NCBI RefSeq assembly: GCF_000023885.1
Contig: NC_013165.1
Span: 3,038,001 to 3,102,000, forward strand
From: Slackia heliotrinireducens DSM 20476
Lineage (GTDB): Bacteria > Actinomycetota > Coriobacteriia > Coriobacteriales > Eggerthellaceae
DNA: 64,000 nucleotides
Reading direction: 5' to 3'
In this document: positions 43,508-52,975 of the stretch, one piece after another
Position numbering within the stretch: position 1 is the stretch's first letter
Layout: every line of letters starts with the position of its first letter
Program-made: the position numbers and the translations under genes
Notes under the pieces: generated by a model
The model's input: the letters and a program-made list of their open reading frames with translations, nothing else
The model's database searches: none
Told to the model about the DNA's origin: nothing

Positions 43508-43562
43508 CGCAAACTCGATACACCACTCATATGCCCGATGCGCCAATGCGCTCGTTAGTGTC

Positions 43563-43600
43563 GGTTTGGCGGTTTCCTGATTTCAGGAACCCGACAAACC
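43563..43600. repeat. Palindromic 37-bp repeat, copy 2
   Basis: CGGTTTGGCGGTTTCCTGA faces TCAGGAACCCGACAAACC, forming a long hairpin right at the 3' end of the radical SAM gene. It shares ATTTCAGGAACCCG with 43209-43222; the two copies bracket the MITE-like element B. Confidence 0.6.
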
Positions 43601-45012
43601 TATTCCATGGCGCATCCGGCACCGAAGAGCAGTTCACGCTCGTCGGCGGGCAGGGCCGCACGAGCCTGGTCGCGCAGGTTGTTTACGCCGATGAAGAACT
43701 GGCGCATCATAACCACCATGAGGTAGCGGCCCTTTGGCGTCAGGGTGATCTGCTCGTCGTCATCGAGGGCAAAGGCGCCGTTGAGCTTCATGAACAGGTA
43801 CTCCACAGGCAGGCCGGCGGCCACGGTGCAGCCGAAGTCCCGTTCCCACTGACGCTTGTCCAGGCGCAGGCCGAACAGCTGCATCATGAAGCGGTAGCGC
43901 ATGCGGTTCGTCTTGCTGAACTTGGCCTTGCCCATGATGGACATGCTGCCGTTTTCGATAAGCTCGTTGTACTCGCGGATGCTGAAGGTGTTCACATACT
44001 GCGTATGCCCCAGATAAGTCATACCGCCGGATCCGATGGCCGGGTACTCCTCGTAATCGACGATATACTCGTCGATCATCTGGCCCTCTTCGCGGGCAGC
44101 CACACGACCATCGTGGTCGAGCACGTCACCCGCCGCATTCACGCCCACCTTCGAGGCGACGTTCGCTTTCTTGGCACCTTGCGGTCCCTTCAGCAGCGCG
44201 TTGAACGTCCACGCCGACCCCAGCTTGAAAGCGGGGTTATCGCCACCGATAAGGGTGTCGCAGATGATTTCGTAAAAGCGCTGCTCGCGCTCGTAGTCCA
44301 CCTTGCCCACCGTACGGGCCAGAGATTTCTCCACCGAAGGCGACGCCATGAGCGGGTAGAACGTGGTCTGCGAGGTGCCGGACTCCAGAATCATCTCCAA
44401 ATCGCGGCGCAGCGACTTCTCGGTCTGGGCCGGGAAGTTGTAGATCATGTCCACGTTGAGCGACTTGAAGTACGGCACCGCAACCTTGATGCGCTCCAGC
44501 GCCTCTTCGCCGCTGCCGTACTTCTCAAAGCGATCCATTTGCTTGAGCAGGTCGTTGTCGAAGCTTTGCACGCCGACGCTCATGCGGTCCACGCGGCCCC
44601 GCAGCTGTTCGAGGTAGAGCGGGGTCAGGTGGTTCGGGTTGGTCTCGCAGGAAACCTCCTGGATGGAGAATTCGCTGCGAGCCAGGTCGATGGTGTCGCA
44701 GAGCTCGTCCATCATGATGGTGGGCGTGCCGCCGCCGATGTAGAGCGAGTCGAAATCGTATCCCAGCTCCTTCACCATCATGAGCTCGCGACGCAGGTTT
44801 TTGAAGTACCTGACCGTACGCTCCTCAGAGTGCGGGAAGCGGTTGAACGAGCAGTACGGGCAGAGCCTCTCGCAGAACGGAACATGCATGTAGAGCATGT
44901 AGGGCTGCCCAGGTTCTGGCTCGGGAATCCGTGCCTCGTGGCACGGTTCGATTTTCATATACGAGTCGGCGCAAAAACGCACCACGCGGGATAGAAGTCT
45001 TTCGCTCAGCAT
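43600..45012 (-). CDS. HemN/HemW-like radical SAM protein
   Basis: A 470-residue radical SAM enzyme of the coproporphyrinogen III oxidase-like family. The cluster motif CERLCPYCSF (CxxxCxxC) lies at about 53-62, followed by YIGGGTPTIM, the SCETNPNHL segment, and MSVGVQSFDNDLL. The C-terminal region of about 200 residues is longer and more divergent than in HemW. It could act in heme chaperoning or synthesis, but family members have varied roles. The chosen ATG lies 11 bp after purD with an AAAGGA site abutting it, so a start inside the N-terminus (44958) is possible. It is probably cotranscribed with purD. Confidence 0.78.
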   Translation of the reverse strand: MLSERLLSRVVRFCADSYMKIEPCHEARIPEPEPGQPYMLYMHVPFCERLCPYCSFNRFPHSEERTVRYFKNLRRELMMVKELGYDFDSLYIGGGTPTIMMDELCDTIDLARSEFSIQEVSCETNPNHLTPLYLEQLRGRVDRMSVGVQSFDNDLLKQMDRFEKYGSGEEALERIKVAVPYFKSLNVDMIYNFPAQTEKSLRRDLEMILESGTSQTTFYPLMASPSVEKSLARTVGKVDYEREQRFYEIICDTLIGGDNPAFKLGSAWTFNALLKGPQGAKKANVASKVGVNAAGDVLDHDGRVAAREEGQMIDEYIVDYEEYPAIGSGGMTYLGHTQYVNTFSIREYNELIENGSMSIMGKAKFSKTNRMRYRFMMQLFGLRLDKRQWERDFGCTVAAGLPVEYLFMKLNGAFALDDDEQITLTPKGRYLMVVMMRQFFIGVNNLRDQARAALPADERELLFGAGCAME

Positions 45013-45023
45013 TCCTTTACGAC

Positions 45024-46289
45024 CTAAAGTGCACGTTTTCCAATGTCGAGGCGGAGCTGCTTGCCTTCGAAGTCGATCTTGTCGCATGCCTCGTAGGCAC
45101 GTGCAATGGCTTCGGCGAAGGTGTCGCCCATGGCCGTCACGGTGAGCACGCGGCCGCCCGAAGTGACCAGCTGCCCGGCGTCGTTCACAGCCGTGCCCGC
45201 ATGGAAGACGATGACGTCGTCCATGGCCGCAGCGTCTTCGATACCCGTGATGACCTTGCCTTTTTCGTATGAACCGGGGTATCCGCCGCTGGCGAGCACC
45301 ACGGTGACGGCGCAGCGGGGGTCCCACTCGGCGCCGATTTCGTCAATCTTGCCGTCGGCCACGGCCTTGAAAGCAGTCAGCGCGTCGCTGGCCAGACGCG
45401 GCATGATGACCTGGGTTTCCGGGTCGCCGAAGCGCGCGTTGAACTCCAGCAGCTTCGGGCCTTCGGGGGTCAGCATGAAGCCGCCGTACAGAACGCCGCG
45501 ATAACCTGCCGCGAAATCCTCCATGGTGGCAGCCGCAGCGTCAGCCATGACCTTCTGCATGGCCGCTTCGGTCTCGGCGTCCACGCAGGGCACCGGCGAA
45601 TAGGCGCCCATGCCGCCCGTGTTGGGACCCTTGTCGCCGTCGTAGGCGCGCTTGTGGTCCTGGGAGCAGGGCATGCAGGATGCCTTGCCGTCGGCCAGAA
45701 ACGCCAGCATGCTGCACTCGGGGCCGACGAGCATCTCCTCGATGACCACAACAGCGCCGGCATCGCCGAAGGCACCGTCGAAGCAGCTGCGGACGCCCTC
45801 TTCGGCGGTTTCCATGTCATCGGCAACGATGACGCCCTTGCCGGCGGCCAAACCGTCGGCCTTCACGACGATGGGAGCGCCCACCTCGTGCAGATAGTCC
45901 ATGGCCTCCTCCAGCGTGACGCACTTCTTGTACGCCGCGGTGGGCAGATTATGGGCCAGCATGAATTCCTTGGAGAAGCTCTTCGAGCCTTCGAGCTGCG
46001 CCGCGTCCTGGTTGGGACCGAACACGGAGACACCTTCGGCACGCACGGCATCGGCGATGCCGGCCACCAGCGGAGCCTCAGGGCCGATGACGACGAGCTC
46101 GATGCCGTGCTCCTTCACGAAGGCGACAACTTCGTCAGCATTCAGCGGATCAACCGTCACATTCTGCGCAATGGCGGCCGTACCGCCGTTACCGGGGGCG
46201 ACAAACAGGTCGCCAATGTTCTCGGAGCGCGAAAGTGCCCAGGTCAGAGCATGTTCGCGGCCGCCGCTGCCCAAAACGAGTACGTTCAC
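45024..46289 (-). CDS. purD: Phosphoribosylamine-glycine ligase
   Basis: GARS (421 residues), which ligates glycine to phosphoribosylamine with ATP in purine synthesis. An ATP-grasp enzyme: N-terminal VLGSGGREHALTWAL (residues 4-18), GPEAPLVAGI near 73, the central KADGLAAGKGVIV segment, and NARFGDPETQVIMPRL toward the C-terminus. The full length matches the family. It lies between purA upstream and the radical SAM gene downstream, all on the same strand, with a GGGACA palindrome in the purA-purD gap. Confidence 0.96.
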   Translation of the reverse strand: MNVLVLGSGGREHALTWALSRSENIGDLFVAPGNGGTAAIAQNVTVDPLNADEVVAFVKEHGIELVVIGPEAPLVAGIADAVRAEGVSVFGPNQDAAQLEGSKSFSKEFMLAHNLPTAAYKKCVTLEEAMDYLHEVGAPIVVKADGLAAGKGVIVADDMETAEEGVRSCFDGAFGDAGAVVVIEEMLVGPECSMLAFLADGKASCMPCSQDHKRAYDGDKGPNTGGMGAYSPVPCVDAETEAAMQKVMADAAAATMEDFAAGYRGVLYGGFMLTPEGPKLLEFNARFGDPETQVIMPRLASDALTAFKAVADGKIDEIGAEWDPRCAVTVVLASGGYPGSYEKGKVITGIEDAAAMDDVIVFHAGTAVNDAGQLVTSGGRVLTVTAMGDTFAEAIARAYEACDKIDFEGKQLRLDIGKRAL

Positions 46290-46333
46290 TAGAATCCTCT
46301 CCTTCGCCTGAATTCGGATTTACAGCAAAAAAC

Positions 46334-46362
46334 GGGACAAAGGGGACAGTCCCCTTTGTCCC
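46334..46362. repeat. GGGACA palindromic unit, purA-purD gap
   Basis: A 29-bp nearly perfect palindrome (arms GGGACAAAGGGGAC and GTCCCCTTTGTCCC around one base). It is the best-formed copy in the window of the family also seen at 2567-2836 and 7267. It could act as a hairpin between the purA and purD transcripts. Confidence 0.8.
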
Positions 46363-46370
46363 ACATGTTG

Positions 46371-47687
46371 TTACAGGTCCCAGCCGCGCAGCAGGGTTTG
46401 GTCGTGGTCCGGGCCCACCGACACGATGGAGGCGCGCACGCCGCTCAGACGCTCGATTTCCAGAACGTAATCCTGGCAGGTCTGGGGCAGGTCCTCGAAG
46501 GACTTGGCGCCGGTGATGTCCTGACCCTTCCAGCCAGGCATGGTCTTATACAGCGGCTTCGCGTGGAACAGCACGCTCTGCTGCATGGGGAAGTAATCGT
46601 AGGTCTCGCCGTTGCACTCGTAGGCGACGCAGATTTTGATCTCGTCGAAAGCGCTCAGCACGTCGAGCTTGGTCAGCGCGATATCGGTCAGGCCGTTGAC
46701 CTCGGCGGCATAGCGCGCGATGACCGCGTCGAACCAACCGCAGCGGCGCTTACGGCCGGTGGTCACGCCATACTCGTGGCCTTCGGTGCACAGGATGTCG
46801 CCATCGATGGCGTCCTGGCCCTCGCCGCCGTTTTCGGCATACAGCAGCTCCGTGGGGAACGGACCTGCACCGACGCGGGTGACGTAGGCCTTCTGGATGC
46901 CCAGCACGCGGTCGATGGCCGTCGGGCCCACGCCCGAGCCGGTCGCCGCACCGCCGGCGCAGCAGGCCGAGCTGGTAACGAAGGGATACGTGCCGTGGTC
47001 GATGTCGAGCAGCGTGCCCTGCGCGCCCTCGAACAGGATGTTCTTGCCCATGCGCACGGCCTGATTGAGCATCAGCGCGGTTTCGGCCATGTGCGGACGG
47101 ATGACGTCGGCGTAAGGCAGGTACGCGTCGCAGATCTCTTCCAGCGTGAAGCCCTCTTTGCCGTACACCTTCTCCAGGATGGCGTTCTTCACCTCAAGGG
47201 CGGCGGCAACCTTCATGCGAAACACCTTCTCATCCAGCAGATCCTGGATGCGGATGCCGCTGCGGGCGGCTTTGTCCTGGTAGCAGGGCCCGATGCCGCG
47301 GTTGGTGGTACCAATCTCGTTCTTGCCCAGCTTGAACTCGGATGCCTGGTCAAGGGCGATGTGGTACGGCATGATAACGTGGGCGTCGCAGGAAATCTTC
47401 AGGCGCTCGCAGCTGAGGCCCTCGCTTTCCAGCATCTGCATTTCCTCAACGAGGACCTGCGGGTTCACAACAACGCCGTTGCCGATGACGGGGATGGCGG
47501 ATTTGTACATGACACCGGAAGGAATGAGGTGCAGCGCCAGCTTCTTGCCGCCGTTGATAACGGTGTGGCCTGCGTTGTTGCCGCCCTGATAGCGGACGAC
47601 GTAATCGAACTGCGGTGCAATCAGGTCTGTGACCTTGCCTTTTCCTTCGTCGCCCCACTGGGCGCCGACCAAAACTACGTTGGGCAT
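46371..47687 (-). CDS. purA: Adenylosuccinate synthetase
   Basis: A 438-residue GTP-dependent enzyme converting IMP and aspartate to adenylosuccinate. The opening VGAQWGDEGKGKVTDLIA and GGNNAGHTV (residues ~6-45) are the signature loops. GIGPCYQDKAARSGIR, LFEGAQGTLLDIDHGTYPFVTSS and TTGRKRRCGWFD complete the active site. Near-canonical length (~430). It lies between the YhaN-like gene and purD on the same strand. Confidence 0.97.
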   Translation of the reverse strand: MPNVVLVGAQWGDEGKGKVTDLIAPQFDYVVRYQGGNNAGHTVINGGKKLALHLIPSGVMYKSAIPVIGNGVVVNPQVLVEEMQMLESEGLSCERLKISCDAHVIMPYHIALDQASEFKLGKNEIGTTNRGIGPCYQDKAARSGIRIQDLLDEKVFRMKVAAALEVKNAILEKVYGKEGFTLEEICDAYLPYADVIRPHMAETALMLNQAVRMGKNILFEGAQGTLLDIDHGTYPFVTSSACCAGGAATGSGVGPTAIDRVLGIQKAYVTRVGAGPFPTELLYAENGGEGQDAIDGDILCTEGHEYGVTTGRKRRCGWFDAVIARYAAEVNGLTDIALTKLDVLSAFDEIKICVAYECNGETYDYFPMQQSVLFHAKPLYKTMPGWKGQDITGAKSFEDLPQTCQDYVLEIERLSGVRASIVSVGPDHDQTLLRGWDL

Positions 47688-47720
47688 GTTTCCCTCTTTC
47701 GTATGTAGACAGCCGATTGA

Positions 47721-49910
47721 TTATAACTCTATCAAGGTGGAGCGTGCCGCTTGGCTGCGCACTGCGCTCACTATCTCCTTATGACAGGTGAACAATATGA
47801 CCTGGCGCGTACGGGAAAGTTCCTCCAGCGCCTTGATGGCGCCGGTCCGACGTGCGTCGTCGAAGTGCACCAGGATATCGTCGGCCAGCACGGGCACCGA
47901 TGCGCCCACGTTGCCGGCGCATTCCAGAAGCGCGATGCGCAGCGCCAGATACAGCTGCTGACGCGTGCCCAACGACAGTAGGTGCGGCTCGCGGCGCACG
48001 CCTGCAGCATCCGACACGGTAAGGGTTCCGCCCTGCCCCATATGCACGCCCGTCCACGCCCCGTCGGTCATGAGCGCCATGAGCTCCGAGGCCCGGGCGT
48101 ACACCTCGGGCTGGCTTTCGCGCTCCCAAATCCGAACCGCCTGAACCAGCATGCGCCGCGCGATCAGGTCGCGCGCAAGGTCGCCCGCCAGGTCTTCGTA
48201 TAGGCAGTTCAACTGGGCTCGTTGGATTTTCAGCTCCTCAAGAGCGGTGTCCCCCGCCCCTGCCGCCAGGCGCTCTTTGAGCTCGCCGTAGCGAAGGGCC
48301 GATTCGTCTAGAGCTGCAGCAATGCCGTCGCGCTGCGCAGCGGCCGCAACCAGGGCCGCATCCACCTCTGCCAGGGTGGCATCGTCGGAAAGGCCGACGT
48401 CAGCCAGCACCTCTGCACGGCGGGCACGTTCTGCCGTCAAGGCCTCCGCCACCTGCTCGAGCGACTCCTGATGAAGCGCCACGCGCCGATCGTAGCTTTC
48501 GCGCTGCCGTTCGGCCTGATAGGAGCCTTCCACCATAAACTGCGCCTGCTGAAGCGACCCGTAGGCGCCTTCCAATCCCATAGCGTTGAGCTCTTCCGCC
48601 ACGTCGGCGTCGAAGCGGTCCAGAGCCTCCGTCGCCGCCATGAGTTTCGATCGTTCCTGGTCAAGCCGCTGGTAGGCCTCGTCCATGCGCCCTTGGCCGC
48701 CGTCCGCGGGCCTGCCGCCGAACACCGCCTGAGCAGAAAGCGCGGCCGCGACGGCGCACCCCAGAGCCGCAGCAGCCGTTATGGCCGCCATGACCAGCGG
48801 CAGCGTTTCGCCATGGCGGCTCCACAACAAGGCGAATGCGACGGCTGCAGCCGCGCACACAACTGCGACGGCCGCCTGCACGACGGTCTTCCGCGTGGCA
48901 CGGCGGCGCTCCAGCGCGGCGCCTTGATAGGTTTTTGCGCCCTTGGCCTCGACATATGCGGAACTCACGTCCTCGAAACGCTCCTGGGCGTGCTGCACTT
49001 TCGCCTGGGCGGCGGCACGCTGCTCCATCAACTCAAATACGCGCGCTCGTGTTTTACCCACTTCCTGAACAGGGGGTACGTCTGCGTAGGACCTGCCCTC
49101 TCCTGCCAGCAGAATCTTCTCCGATGCCAGGCGGTCCAGCGATTCCTGGGCCTGGGCGATGCGCCCGTCTATATGGACGAGCGAAGCCTCCGCAGCCGTC
49201 AGGCGCTCGACCTCGGCGTTCGCGGCCGCCAGCTGCTCGTTCAAAAGCACCCGGTCCGCCTCGAGCTCGGCAAGTTCGCAATCCTGCGCCTTAAGCGCAT
49301 CGGCGACTTTGCGGGCCTCGGCCATGGCAAGCCGGTTCTCCTCCAAACGGTCCTTCACGCGCGCCAGCGAGCGGTCCGCCGATGCCGCACGGCTCGTGTA
49401 GCCGGCGATGCGCGCGTCCAGCTCGTCCAAGGCCTCCGCAGGGCTCACCTGCGTGCCCGACCCTGCCGTGAGCAGGTGAGACGTCACTTCCGCGGTCCGA
49501 TTCAAACCCTGAAGCGACTCGGAGTTTATGGCGAACACGGTAGCGAAGGTGTCCTTGTCGATATCAGCCACGATGTCTTCGGCATCCTGGCCGGCAAACG
49601 ACAGCCCGTCTGCATTGCGCACGCGGGTCAGCTCCAAAGGCTCGTCAACCGCACTGTTATGGAAGATGAGCGTTCCGGATCGTTCCAGCTCAGCGGGCTT
49701 ATAGGTGTTCTTCATACCGCGACCGCGGGCATCTTCCCACCCGAACAGCACGCCCTTCACGAAGGCGCTCACCGTGGACTTGCCGGCCTCGTTGGCACCG
49801 TACACGATGTTCAAACCTTCCGAGAAGGGACCTAGCGTGGTGCGGTAGAACCTGCCGAATGCGTTGATGCGCAGGTATTCGAGCCAGGTACGGTTGGCGA
49901 CGTGCCTCAT
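47721..49910 (-). CDS. YhaN/SbcC-like AAA ATPase
   Basis: A 729-residue SMC-like ATPase. The N-terminal Walker A is YGANEAGKST (about 37-46); a long coiled coil (about 165-330) leads to two hydrophobic helices near 340-395, a feature of the YhaN branch rather than SbcC. A second coiled coil precedes the C-terminal signature and Walker B (LLSLGTRQQLYLALRIALLE, then VPVLADDILVHFDD). It overlaps the nuclease gene by four bases (ATGA) and should form an Mre11/Rad50-like complex with it in DNA end processing. Membrane association is suggested by the two helices. Confidence 0.85.
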   Translation of the reverse strand: MRHVANRTWLEYLRINAFGRFYRTTLGPFSEGLNIVYGANEAGKSTVSAFVKGVLFGWEDARGRGMKNTYKPAELERSGTLIFHNSAVDEPLELTRVRNADGLSFAGQDAEDIVADIDKDTFATVFAINSESLQGLNRTAEVTSHLLTAGSGTQVSPAEALDELDARIAGYTSRAASADRSLARVKDRLEENRLAMAEARKVADALKAQDCELAELEADRVLLNEQLAAANAEVERLTAAEASLVHIDGRIAQAQESLDRLASEKILLAGEGRSYADVPPVQEVGKTRARVFELMEQRAAAQAKVQHAQERFEDVSSAYVEAKGAKTYQGAALERRRATRKTVVQAAVAVVCAAAAVAFALLWSRHGETLPLVMAAITAAAALGCAVAAALSAQAVFGGRPADGGQGRMDEAYQRLDQERSKLMAATEALDRFDADVAEELNAMGLEGAYGSLQQAQFMVEGSYQAERQRESYDRRVALHQESLEQVAEALTAERARRAEVLADVGLSDDATLAEVDAALVAAAAQRDGIAAALDESALRYGELKERLAAGAGDTALEELKIQRAQLNCLYEDLAGDLARDLIARRMLVQAVRIWERESQPEVYARASELMALMTDGAWTGVHMGQGGTLTVSDAAGVRREPHLLSLGTRQQLYLALRIALLECAGNVGASVPVLADDILVHFDDARRTGAIKALEELSRTRQVILFTCHKEIVSAVRSQAARSTLIEL

Positions 49911-51169
49911 TGCGCACCACCTTCGCCTTCCAGCAGGTCAAGCGCGATGTTTTCCGCATCGGGGATAAGCTCCTCGTAGGCATGGGCCACCAAACGCGGC
50001 ATGCTCAGGCCTCGGGTGGCGAACTCATCGGTCAGATAGTCCAGAATATCCTTGCTGTCTGCCGTCATGCCCTCGGACACATTCAGAAGCGACGCCGGAA
50101 ACAGCCCCTCGTCGCGAAGTGCGTCCTTGTCCAGCGGCGCCTTCGTGCCATCCAGCAACGCGTCGCAGAAAAACGTCGGATAGCTCGCGTTCAAATCGTT
50201 GCGAAGGTCCTCCAAGGCACCGGGCTTGCGCAGGTAGCCATGGAGCGGCGTGGTGCCCGTCAACGTGATGCGTGCCACCATCTCCTCGCATTTGGCGTCC
50301 GCGTTGGCGTCGAACATGGCGCGCACACAGGCGGACACGATGCTGGCCGCACCCGCGCATTCGGAGATGTCCACCTCGAGAATCTCCCATTGCACCGACG
50401 CCGTGGAGATGAATTCCACCTGGTTGGGCATGCCTTCCTCCAGAGTGACCAACAGGCACCCCCGGTCGCCGGTCTCGTGGATGTCGCGCCCTTGGATGTC
50501 GCCGCAAAACGCCAGCTTCGGATGGTCCTCCGGCTTCGAGTAGCGCATGTGTATGTGTCCCAGCGCCCAGTAGTCGATGCCGCTGCCAAGCAGCGCTTCT
50601 TCGCTGGTGGGGGCCTTGTAGGGGTCCATCCACAGACCCGTGTGCAGCATGCCCACCACAAAGGGCGCCTCGACGCCGGTTGCTTCGAATGCCTCCTGGC
50701 GGCCGATGCCTTCGGCGATGCTTTCCCCCACGCTCAGGTTCGTGAAGCCGCGGGCCGCGATGATGGCCGCAGGCTTTCCGTCGCGACGGAAAACGGCGAA
50801 TCCAGGTTCGGACGAAGGCATGAGCTGGGCGTTGTCGGGCAACGACGGCAGAATCTGTTGCCAGTTGGCATAGGGGTCGTGGTTGCCCGCCACGATGTAG
50901 ACGGGAATGCCGGCGCTTTGCAGGCGTTGCAACCCGTGTATGAAATGCAGCTGGTGCGCATAGCTGGGCTTGTCGGTGTCGAACTCGTCGCCGGCAAGCA
51001 GCAGGAAATCGACCTTTCGCCTGATGCAGGTCTCGATCAGGCGGTCGTAGGCTTCGGGGATCGCATCCACCAGACGGTCGGCCCACCGGTCCGACAGGGC
51101 CCGCAGACCGCGGAAAGGCGCCCCCAAATGCAGGTCGCCGGAATGGATGAATGTGATCTTCTCGGCCAT
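49907..51169 (-). CDS. YhaO/SbcD-like DNA repair exonuclease
   Basis: A 420-residue calcineurin-like metallophosphoesterase. The metal motifs appear in order: GDLHLGAPF (residues ~11-19), LLLAGDEFD, YIVAGNHDPY, MLHTG, and WALGHIHMR. This is the Mre11/SbcD nuclease set. The C-terminal portion of about 200 residues would contact the ATPase subunit encoded in the overlapping downstream gene. It lies ten bases downstream of dnaB on the same strand. Confidence 0.9.
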   Translation of the reverse strand: MAEKITFIHSGDLHLGAPFRGLRALSDRWADRLVDAIPEAYDRLIETCIRRKVDFLLLAGDEFDTDKPSYAHQLHFIHGLQRLQSAGIPVYIVAGNHDPYANWQQILPSLPDNAQLMPSSEPGFAVFRRDGKPAAIIAARGFTNLSVGESIAEGIGRQEAFEATGVEAPFVVGMLHTGLWMDPYKAPTSEEALLGSGIDYWALGHIHMRYSKPEDHPKLAFCGDIQGRDIHETGDRGCLLVTLEEGMPNQVEFISTASVQWEILEVDISECAGAASIVSACVRAMFDANADAKCEEMVARITLTGTTPLHGYLRKPGALEDLRNDLNASYPTFFCDALLDGTKAPLDKDALRDEGLFPASLLNVSEGMTADSKDILDYLTDEFATRGLSMPRLVAHAYEELIPDAENIALDLLEGEGGAQ

Positions 51170-51178
51170 GCGCCTCCG

Positions 51179-52573
51179 TTACATGATCAGCGACTGGTCG
51201 ACATAGTCGCCGAATTTGGTGTACTCGCCGTTGAAGGTGAGCGTGATGTCGCGTGTGGAACCGTTACGGTGCTTCGCCACGATCAGGCGGGCGGTGCCCC
51301 AGTCGGGACGGCCGTCCTTTTCGGCCTCCAGCTCATCCATGGATCGGTCGATAAACATGACGATGTCGGCGTCCTGCTCGATGGAGCCGGATTCGCGCAG
51401 GTCAGACAGCATGGGGCGCTTGTCGCCGCGCATTTCGACGGAACGGGACAACTGCGACAGCGCCAAAATGGGTACGTCGAGCTCTTTGGCCAGCACCTTC
51501 AGACCTCGGGAAATCTCCGCGACTTCCACGGCTCGGTTGCCGTCGCGGCGGGTGCTAGGCGGCTGCATGAGCTGCAGGTAGTCGACCACGATCAGGCCCT
51601 TTTTGGAATCCTTCAGCTGGCGGCGCGCCTTCGCACGCATCTCCAGCAACGACAGACCGGGCGTGTCGTCGATGTACAGGTTGAGTTTCGAAAGGGTGTC
51701 GGACGCATTCAGGATAGGGGTCCAGTCGTTCTCGGTCAGGCTGCCCGTACGCAAACGGCTCAAATTCACGCGGGCCTCGGAGCACAGCACGCGCTGGACC
51801 AGCTGCGCGCCGCTCATTTCCAGACTGAAGAACACCACGTCGGCGCCAAGTTTTGCCGCGTTGACAGCCAAGTTCAAAGCGAACGAGGTCTTGCCCACGG
51901 CGGGTCGGGCCGCCAGAATGAGCAGGTCGCCGCCGCGCCATCCCCAGAACAGCTTGTCCACATCCTTAAAGCCGGTGGCCACGCCGGCGATTTCGTCGTG
52001 GTTCTTGGACATGGCGTCGATCTGGTCGAACACCTGGGTCAGCAGCTCGTCGACGCGCTGGAACGTCGAAGACACCCGTTTCTGGGTGACCGAGAACAGC
52101 ATCTTCTCAGCCTCTTCAATCACTTCGCTCGTGTCGTCGGGCGCGTCGTAGGCCAGCGCGTTGATATTGGTGGATGCGTACACCAAATCGCGAAGGACGC
52201 TTTGGCGCTTGACCACTTCGGTGTGGTTGCGCCAGTTGGTGAGCGCCAGCGTGTTGTTGGCCAAATCGACGATGTATCCTCGGCCGCCGGCGGCTTCCAG
52301 CTGCCCCATGGCGCTCAGGCGCTCGGCCAGCGAAATCTGGTCGATGGGAATATGCCGTTCGGCCAGGTTGAGAATGGCCTCGAAGATGATCCGATGGGCC
52401 GGACGGTAGAAGTTCTCCGGCGTCAGCACGCTGCCTATTTCGTCGATGGCGTCTTCGTTCAAGATGCATGCGGCCAGTACCGATTGCTCAGCTTCGACAT
52501 TATGGGGCAGAGGACGGTTGTTCAGGCCCTGCTGCGGTGCGTTTTGTTGTGAAGCGTTCGGATAATCAGGCAT
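51179..52573 (-). CDS. dnaB: Replicative DNA helicase
   Basis: A 464-residue hexameric helicase. The N-terminal primase-interacting domain begins with RPLPHNVEAEQSVLAACIL; the RecA-like domain has Walker A ARPAVGKTSFALN (about 208-220), SLEMSGAQLVQRVLCSEARVN, Walker B LIVVDYLQLM, and LSQLSRSVEMRGDKRPMLSDLRESG. The C-terminal end VAKHRNGSTRDITLTFNGEYTKF is typical. Full length, no intein. AAGGAG precedes the ATG. Confidence 0.97.
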   Translation of the reverse strand: MPDYPNASQQNAPQQGLNNRPLPHNVEAEQSVLAACILNEDAIDEIGSVLTPENFYRPAHRIIFEAILNLAERHIPIDQISLAERLSAMGQLEAAGGRGYIVDLANNTLALTNWRNHTEVVKRQSVLRDLVYASTNINALAYDAPDDTSEVIEEAEKMLFSVTQKRVSSTFQRVDELLTQVFDQIDAMSKNHDEIAGVATGFKDVDKLFWGWRGGDLLILAARPAVGKTSFALNLAVNAAKLGADVVFFSLEMSGAQLVQRVLCSEARVNLSRLRTGSLTENDWTPILNASDTLSKLNLYIDDTPGLSLLEMRAKARRQLKDSKKGLIVVDYLQLMQPPSTRRDGNRAVEVAEISRGLKVLAKELDVPILALSQLSRSVEMRGDKRPMLSDLRESGSIEQDADIVMFIDRSMDELEAEKDGRPDWGTARLIVAKHRNGSTRDITLTFNGEYTKFGDYVDQSLIM

Positions 52574-52711
52574 GATGCTCCTTGTAGACGTGCATAACCC
52601 ATTGGTTCGGTCGTTGTTCAGCGCTAGTTTACCGCATAGCAGCTGTTGAAGCAGGGCGGCAAACGGTACAGACGAGGCCCCTCAGCGGCCAAAAAAGACC
52701 TCAATCCCTGG

Positions 52712-52810
52712 TTTTCCACAATATGGCCTTCCTTTTGCCTGGGTTCAAGCAGCCATATAGTAGTTTTCCACTTTATCCACAATTTCGCTCTGTGCATGCA
52801 TTGTGGATAA
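52712..52810. promoter_or_regulatory. DnaA-box-like cluster upstream of dnaB
   Basis: Two perfect DnaA boxes, TTATCCACA at 52773-52781 (plus) and 52802-52810 (minus), lie 20 bp apart facing each other. Near-matches are TTTTCCACA (52712-52720) and TTTTCCACT (52764-52772, directly abutting the first perfect box). The stretch is more AT-rich than its surroundings. It may regulate dnaB or act as an auxiliary DnaA-binding site. The rest of the 52574-52975 gap shows no gene. Confidence 0.6.
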
Positions 52811-52975
52811 CCATTTGTGACGGGATTCCACAACCCGCGGCACCCTTTCCGCAACGGGCTTTTTGCCTTGGTTCCCACCCGCCGCGCCCCGATGCCGAAC
52901 CAGGTCCGCATCTCTCTCCCGACCTGCCTTGTTCTGCTGCGAAATTCCAGGCACGACCACGGTCCGACACGCAAT

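Noticed and set aside
49910-52552. An 880-codon plus-strand open frame opposite the yhaO-like and dnaB genes
   Set aside because: Runs across two well-identified genes on the other strand; composition is typical of a shadow frame.
52712-52810. Calling this the chromosomal origin
   Set aside because: dnaA and dnaN are not in the window and only two perfect boxes are present; kept as a DnaA-binding candidate only.
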